Assembly (NCBI GenBank): GCA_013214945.1
Contig: JABSRT010000003.1
Coordinates: forward strand, 1-64,000
DNA: 64,000 bases
Direction: 5' to 3'
Source of the DNA: Gammaproteobacteria bacterium
Lineage (GTDB): Bacteria > Pseudomonadota > Gammaproteobacteria > Enterobacterales > Psychrobiaceae
The notes beneath the pieces were generated by a model that saw only the letters and a program-made list of their open reading frames with translations, was not told the origin of the DNA and searched no databases. The position numbers were made by a program, and so were the translations under genes. The number at the start of each line of letters is the position of its first letter. Position 1 is the stretch's first letter. Below, one piece after another: positions 59,322-64,000 of the stretch.

Positions 59322-61439
59322 TTAAACAGTAAACTGAGCCACAAGGTGCTTGAGGTTACTTGATAGGTCGATCATATTTTCACTACTGGCCGCCGCTTCT
59401 CTTGAGCCATTGGCCGTTTCCTCGGCAACCACGCCAATAGTACTTAAGCTCTTACTAAACTCTTCGGACACCGCATGTTGTTGTACCGCCGCGCTCGCCA
59501 CTTCGGTATTGAGGTCGCTAATATGATTTATCGCCGCTAAAATGCCCTCCAAAGACTCCGCAGCTTGATTAGCCTGTGAAATACTCATGTTGGCTTTTTC
59601 TTTGCTTTGCGCCATGACCTGAACCGCCCGCGAAGTACCCGTTTGAATATGCTCAATCATGGTTTGAATTTCACCGGTCGATTGTTGGGTGCGTTGCGCC
59701 AAGGTTCGAACCTCGTCAGCAACCACGGCAAAACCACGGCCCTGCTCGCCGGCTCTTGCCGCTTCAATCGCCGCGTTAAGCGCGAGCAAGTTTGTTTGGT
59801 CAGCGATGCCGCGAATAACATCTAGAATCGAATGAATATTCTGACTGTCGTTATCAAGTTGTGCAATAACCTTGCCCGCTTCTTGAATTTCATCGGACAA
59901 CATATTAATCGAACTTGATGTTTGACTAATAATATCTTGCCCTTTGTTGGCTTGCTGTTTAGCGTCAATCGTTGCTTTGGCGGCATTTTCAGCAATTTCT
60001 GACACCGACAGCGAGGTTGATGCCATTTCATCAGCAGCCGATGCCAGATTAACGGTTTCTTGCTGTTGTTTATCAACACCACTACGCGTTTGGGAAGCAA
60101 TCACTGAAGATTGTTCGGCATTGCTAGCAATTTCATTGGACGATAACACCACTTGTTTAATCAATGGCTGGGTTTTGTCTAATAACATATTACAGGCTCG
60201 GGCTAACGCCCCGGTTTCATCCACTGTGTTGACTTGTAATCGTGGGGTTAAATCCCCGCCTGCCGCTTGATTGAGAACAGTCACTGTATTAATAATTGGC
60301 TTAACGATGCCCTGCGAGACAATCCAGATCAGTGCTAGTGCCAACACAGCAACAATAATACCGACCACAGCTTGCCAAATTCTGTCTTGGGCAGCACTAG
60401 CGCTCATCACTTGTTCTAATTTAAGCGTTTGGGCAAGTACGACTGACTTTGGAATACTGACCATCATTGACCAAGGTGTTACTGTTTTACCCAGCTTAAT
60501 CGGCGCATAACCGTCAATATGATTACTCGCAGTATCAGCATCAACAACCGAAGCCGAGCTTGTCAAACGTTCAATCTTTGTTTGCCAGGTATCAGGAAAC
60601 AACTGGCGTAAATGTTGACCTATTTTTTTGCCACCAGAATGGGCAACCACCGTGCCGTTAGCACTAACAATAGTCACCTCAGCTTTACCATCGTACATTG
60701 ACTGGCTCATGTCCATGGCCAAATGCTGTATAAATGTCATCGCAAGATCAACACCGCTTATACCATGAAATTCGCCGTTAATTATTATTGGCACCACCAA
60801 TGAGGTAATTAATGTATCAACACCGCCAACATTGTAAATATACGGATCAATAATACATTCTTGTAAACTGTCGCGAGAACACAAATAATATTCCCCAGCG
60901 CGTACCCCACCACTATCACGCGTTTGATTATCATAATCGACGAGAGGTTCAGAGACCAATTCCCCCGAGGCACTACGACTCCAATAAGGAATAAATCGAC
61001 CTGAGGCGTCATAACCAGCCTGACCACTATAACTTGCGTCTAAGGTATCTAACTTGCCAGCTTCCCATAACGTATAGGTACCCAAATAATCAGCTTGAGA
61101 TTGGAGGTTATCGCGTAAGATGCTATTGAAGTTCTCGCGTAATGTTAGCGACTGGCTAATATCGTTGGCTATTTTTAAGGTCGCAAAGCTTTGAGCTAAG
61201 GTGCGAGCGCTGCTAAAACCACCGTTAATGACATTTTCTAATTGCGCTACGCTGTATTGAGTCTTTGCCAACACACTTTGTTTAACTTGAGCAATGACTA
61301 ATTTTTGAGTGCTGTCTTTGACAAAAACTTGCGTTTGGTTCGAGGCGTATAAAGAATAAAAAACTAGAATAGCGGCGACAAACAGAATGGCTCCGCCGGC
61401 CATTAGACTTATCCGCATTTGGATTGATTTTAGCTGCAC
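59322..61439 (-). CDS. Methyl-accepting chemotaxis protein with dCache sensor
   Basis: 705 residues from a GTG at 61439, preferred over an upstream ATG at 61505 because GGAGAG lies six bases before the GTG. Layout: TM1 ([20 protein letters not shown]), a large periplasmic double-Cache domain (about 35-350, with [20 protein letters not shown] and [15 protein letters not shown]), TM2 ([17 protein letters not shown]), HAMP (about 385-435), then the signalling domain with the conserved hairpin [20 protein letters not shown] near 560-580. It clusters with CheA/CheW to steer motility. No chemotaxis partner is adjacent. Its place beside nos suggests, but does not show, a role in seeking electron acceptors. 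Confidence 0.95.
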   Translation of the reverse strand: MQLKSIQMRISLMAGGAILFVAAILVFYSLYASNQTQVFVKDSTQKLVIAQVKQSVLAKTQYSVAQLENVINGGFSSARTLAQSFATLKIANDISQSLTLRENFNSILRDNLQSQADYLGTYTLWEAGKLDTLDASYSGQAGYDASGRFIPYWSRSASGELVSEPLVDYDNQTRDSGGVRAGEYYLCSRDSLQECIIDPYIYNVGGVDTLITSLVVPIIINGEFHGISGVDLAMTFIQHLAMDMSQSMYDGKAEVTIVSANGTVVAHSGGKKIGQHLRQLFPDTWQTKIERLTSSASVVDADTASNHIDGYAPIKLGKTVTPWSMMVSIPKSVVLAQTLKLEQVMSASAAQDRIWQAVVGIIVAVLALALIWIVSQGIVKPIINTVTVLNQAAGGDLTPRLQVNTVDETGALARACNMLLDKTQPLIKQVVLSSNEIASNAEQSSVIASQTRSGVDKQQQETVNLASAADEMASTSLSVSEIAENAAKATIDAKQQANKGQDIISQTSSSINMLSDEIQEAGKVIAQLDNDSQNIHSILDVIRGIADQTNLLALNAAIEAARAGEQGRGFAVVADEVRTLAQRTQQSTGEIQTMIEHIQTGTSRAVQVMAQSKEKANMSISQANQAAESLEGILAAINHISDLNTEVASAAVQQHAVSEEFSKSLSTIGVVAEETANGSREAAASSENMIDLSSNLKHLVAQFTV

Positions 61440-61680
61440 GCTAACTCTCCTATATAATAAAATCCATTTATTGAGATCATTAATCGTGAAAAATCCGTCA
61501 TTCACTTAAGATTAACAACCACACTTATAGTTAGTTTTGTTATTAAGTATTTTTCTTTTAATCGCTAAGTAAAATAAAAATAACAACAATAGATTATAGC
61601 CACTAAAATTCTTGATTAGCAACAGGTATTTTATAACGAGCATCGAGGAAAACACGGCGGGCATTGTTAAATTTTACGCA

Positions 61681-61708
61681 AAAAAAAGGAGCCCTAAGGC
61701 TCCTTTTT
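61681..61708 (-). terminator. Terminator after rpsO
   Basis: Stem AAGGAGCC / GGCTCCTT with a T-run on the minus strand, 28 bases after the rpsO stop. It ends the infB-rbfA-truB-rpsO unit at the point where pnp would normally follow. Confidence 0.88.
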
Positions 61709-61735
61709 GACGCTTACGCGTCCTTAGTCCATCGA

Positions 61736-62005
61736 TTAACGACGTAGACCAAGCTTAGCAATTGTTTCTTGGTACTTAGTAACGTCTTTACGCTTTAGGT
61801 AATCAAGAAGCTTACGACGGCTAGAAACCATGCGTAATAGACCACGACGTGAGTGATGATCATGAATGTGCTTTTTGAAGTGGCCTTGAAGGTGGTTGAT
61901 TTGTGCAGTTAACAAAGCAACTTGAACTTCTGAAGAACCAGTATCGTTTGCATCACGGCCGAAATCAGCGATGATTGCAGCAGTTTGAATAGCGTTTAGT
62001 GACAT
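61736..62005 (-). CDS. rpsO: Ribosomal protein S15
   Basis: 89 residues from the ATG at 62005, four codons inside the longest frame; GGAG lies six bases before it. Typical sequence: [40 protein letters not shown] and [12 protein letters not shown]. It binds the 16S central domain early in 30S assembly. It lies 130 bases after truB, which may hold its own promoter and leader. Confidence 0.98.
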   Translation of the reverse strand: MSLNAIQTAAIIADFGRDANDTGSSEVQVALLTAQINHLQGHFKKHIHDHHSRRGLLRMVSSRRKLLDYLKRKDVTKYQETIAKLGLRR

Positions 62006-62135
62006 AATAAACTCCAATGTTTATAAGATTTAAAAAAGTATGTAGCCGATCACTAATTCAGCTACATGTCGAGCGCGGTATACTACCAGCAAATTAACAA
62101 GATACAAGTAAAAAGTATCAGTAATGTGATTGGTA

Positions 62136-63092
62136 TTACTCGCTGTCGTTGCTTACCACAATGCGTTTTGGCTGAACCCGCAATTGGCTATCAACAAAAC
62201 CAACACCAATAAAGCGTTGACTATCACCAACGGTCATCCGCACTAACGTGCCTTCACTAAAACTAGCACCTGAACTAACAATAGTGACCGGGTTACCGTG
62301 CAGTGCGCCGACAGCCATTTCGTCTGTCATATTCGCCTCTGGAAAATCACTCACCGCGGTATCCATTGGCAATAATAACGGATCAAGGTAAACCGATGGT
62401 GCTATTTCTTCACTATTAGCTTGCGCTAGCAGAGCTTCAAGATGCTCAAGCGTGACCATTTTTTCTTGCGGGTAATTAGCCACTTCAAGTCGACGTAACA
62501 TCGTAATGTGAGCGCCACAGCCAAGCATTTCACCCAAGTCATCAATAATGGTACGAATATACGTACCCTTGCTGACATGGATTTCAAGCTCTAACTCATC
62601 ATTGTCATGACGAATAAACAACAACTCAAAAACATTAATTTCACGCGCTTGGCGTTCTACTTCAATGCCCTGACGGGCATACCAATATAATGGTTTGCCT
62701 TGATGCTTGAGTGCCGAAAACATCGATGGTACTTGCATGGTCTTGCCACGGAATGAATCAAGCTTGGCCATTAAATGGTCGTTACTAAATTCAATCGCGC
62801 GAGTTTGAACCACTTCACCGTCGCTGTCGCTCGTATCAGTACGCTGACCAAGTTTAGCGATAACTCGATATCTTTTGTCAGACTCTAATAGATATTGCGA
62901 AAATTTAGTCGCCTCGCCTAAACAAACGGGTAACATGCCGGTGGCCAAAGGATCTAGCGCGCCAGTGTGCCCTGCTTTTTGGGCAAAGAATATCCGCTTA
63001 ACTTTTTGCAAAATATCGTTTGAGCTATGACCAGTTGGCTTGTCAATTAAGATCACGCCATCAATCGCGCGGCCTTTACGTTTTCTAGCCAT
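62136..63092 (-). CDS. truB: tRNA pseudouridine-55 synthase TruB
   Basis: 318 residues. The catalytic Asp lies in [20 protein letters not shown] near 42-61; the N-terminus [15 protein letters not shown] and the [20 protein letters not shown] block are also typical. It makes pseudouridine 55 in the T-loop of tRNAs and acts as a tRNA chaperone. Starts two bases after the rbfA stop. Confidence 0.98.
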   Translation of the reverse strand: MARKRKGRAIDGVILIDKPTGHSSNDILQKVKRIFFAQKAGHTGALDPLATGMLPVCLGEATKFSQYLLESDKRYRVIAKLGQRTDTSDSDGEVVQTRAIEFSNDHLMAKLDSFRGKTMQVPSMFSALKHQGKPLYWYARQGIEVERQAREINVFELLFIRHDNDELELEIHVSKGTYIRTIIDDLGEMLGCGAHITMLRRLEVANYPQEKMVTLEHLEALLAQANSEEIAPSVYLDPLLLPMDTAVSDFPEANMTDEMAVGALHGNPVTIVSSGASFSEGTLVRMTVGDSQRFIGVGFVDSQLRVQPKRIVVSNDSE

Positions 63093-63094
63093 GC

Positions 63095-63484
63095 TTAGTC
63101 CTCTACAGGATCGTTATTGCTTTTTTCTTTGTCTTCACGTACGGCTTTAGTAACCATTGACGCCATGCGAATACCTTCGCTTAACGACTTGTCATAGTAA
63201 AAACGTAGCTCTGGAACAATACGTAACTGCATTTTACTACCCATTAAAGAACGGATATAAGGTGCAGATTCGTTAAGCAGTTCAACCGCTTTTTTAATCA
63301 GCTCAGGCTCGTCGTTAAGCAAAGTGAAATACACTTTTGCGTACGATAAGTCACGTGATAAATCTACTTCGTTGATGGTGATCATGCCAAACTCGGTGGC
63401 TTTGATTTCACGCATCACGATCATCGCTAATTCTTTTTGTAGCTGCTGTGCAACACGGCGGCTACGGCTAAATTCTCTAGCCAT
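63095..63484 (-). CDS. rbfA: Ribosome-binding factor A
   Basis: 129 residues, KH-fold protein: [56 protein letters not shown] and the [10 protein letters not shown] end. It matures the 5' end of 16S rRNA and assists cold adaptation. GGAG-like AGGAG precedes the ATG. Between infB and truB as in most gammaproteobacteria. Confidence 0.98.
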   Translation of the reverse strand: MAREFSRSRRVAQQLQKELAMIVMREIKATEFGMITINEVDLSRDLSYAKVYFTLLNDEPELIKKAVELLNESAPYIRSLMGSKMQLRIVPELRFYYDKSLSEGIRMASMVTKAVREDKEKSNNDPVED

Positions 63485-63573
63485 TTTTTATCTCCTAATG
63501 CCATTGATGGCACTAATATTTAGAAACAGAGATGGGGGCTAATGCCCCCATCTATTCTTTATGCTTTTAACAA

Positions 63574-64000
63574 TTATAAAGAACGTTGAATTTCAATGAT
63601 TTCGAATACTTCGATTTGATCGCCAACGCGAACATCGTTGTAATTCTTAACACCGATACCACATTCCATACCGTTACGAACGTCTTGAACATCGTCTTTA
63701 AAGCGACGTAATGACTCAAGTTCACCTTCGTAGATAACCACGTTGTCACGTAGTACACGAATAGGTTGAGTACGCTTAATAACACCTTCAGTAACCATAC
63801 AACCGGCAATTGCGCCAATTTTAGGTGACTTAAATACTTCACGAACTTCAGCAAGACCAATGATCTGTTGCTTAATTTCTGGTGAAAGCATACCGCTCAT
63901 CGCATCTTTGATTTCGTTAATCAAGTCATAGATTACGCTGTAGTAACGCATGTCCAAGTTTTCATTTTGGATAACTTTACGCGCCGTTGCATCAGCACGA
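63574..64000 (-). CDS. infB: Translation initiation factor IF-2, C-terminal part (gene enters from the right edge)
   Basis: 142 codons ending at 63574; the frame stays open to the right edge. It begins in [20 protein letters not shown] and covers the C2 domain, which binds the formylmethionyl end of the initiator t[43 protein letters not shown] and [17 protein letters not shown]. The GTPase domains are outside the window. Confidence 0.98.
   Translation of the reverse strand, partial: RADATARKVIQNENLDMRYYSVIYDLINEIKDAMSGMLSPEIKQQIIGLAEVREVFKSPKIGAIAGCMVTEGVIKRTQPIRVLRDNVVIYEGELESLRRFKDDVQDVRNGMECGIGVKNYNDVRVGDQIEVFEIIEIQRSL

Noticed and set aside
1-64000. CRISPR array
   Set aside because: No regularly spaced short repeats were seen; the only tandem units are the hairpin/tRNA-end repeats at 45890-46191.

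Overview
The window looks like the chromosome of a marine gammaproteobacterium, probably an Alteromonadales/Colwelliaceae relative. The reasons are an A/T-rich composition with gammaproteobacterial core genes (infB, rbfA, truB, rpsO, pnp, nlpI), a Fur-type box, FNR-type boxes, and many decayed mobile elements. This placement is inference; no 16S rRNA is present.

Left part (1-26.9 kb): an iron-regulated, pyoverdine-like lipopeptide siderophore locus. Almost everything reads leftward: a 4514-residue NRPS with a PvdL-like layout (FAAL-T-C-A-T-C-A-T-E-C-A-T), a diaminobutyrate aminotransferase, an MbtH protein, a type II thioesterase, a two-module NRPS (Gly- and Ser-like pockets), and a third NRPS that runs off the left edge. 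Diverging from these is an ECF sigma factor of the PvdS/FecI kind behind a Fur box, followed by a PvdF-like hydroxyornithine formyltransferase. The motif TAAAT-N16-CGT, the form of the Pseudomonas PvdS iron-starvation promoter, sits upstream of the two-module NRPS, the aminotransferase and the formyltransferase; a one-mismatch version precedes the large NRPS. The implied chain of control is Fur -> ECF sigma -> biosynthesis. Ornithine hydroxylase, receptor and exporter are not in the window.

Middle part (27-36.3 kb): a second lipid-type biosynthetic locus, leftward: ACP, FabF-like ketosynthase, an unusual fusion of a class III aminotransferase with an acyl-ACP-reductase-like domain, an RND/MMPL exporter, a GNAT acetyltransferase and a LolA-like periplasmic protein. 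The gene set predicts a long-chain amine (acyl-ACP -> aldehyde -> amine) that may be N-acylated and exported. The locus is bracketed by about 280-bp direct repeats made of the formyltransferase promoter and first codons. The right-hand copy is a dead gene fragment but keeps the iron-starvation promoter, pointing into the ACP-KS operon.

Accessory debris (36.3-46.2 kb): a large lipoprotein gene between two short repeats, an IS21-family element interrupting a small secreted-protein gene that can be reconstructed, an integrase with its catalytic core deleted, a leftward run of unknown genes ending in a J-domain protein, an IS3 fragment, and a tandem series of terminator plus decayed tRNA-like ends leading into an intact tRNA-Ser(UGA).

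Right part (46.3-64 kb): VOC protein, LysE-type exporter, nlpI, pnp, then a nosRZDFYL nitrous oxide reductase operon and a chemoreceptor lying between pnp and rpsO, followed by truB, rbfA and the end of infB. The usual rpsO-pnp pair is therefore split by an N2O-respiration module.
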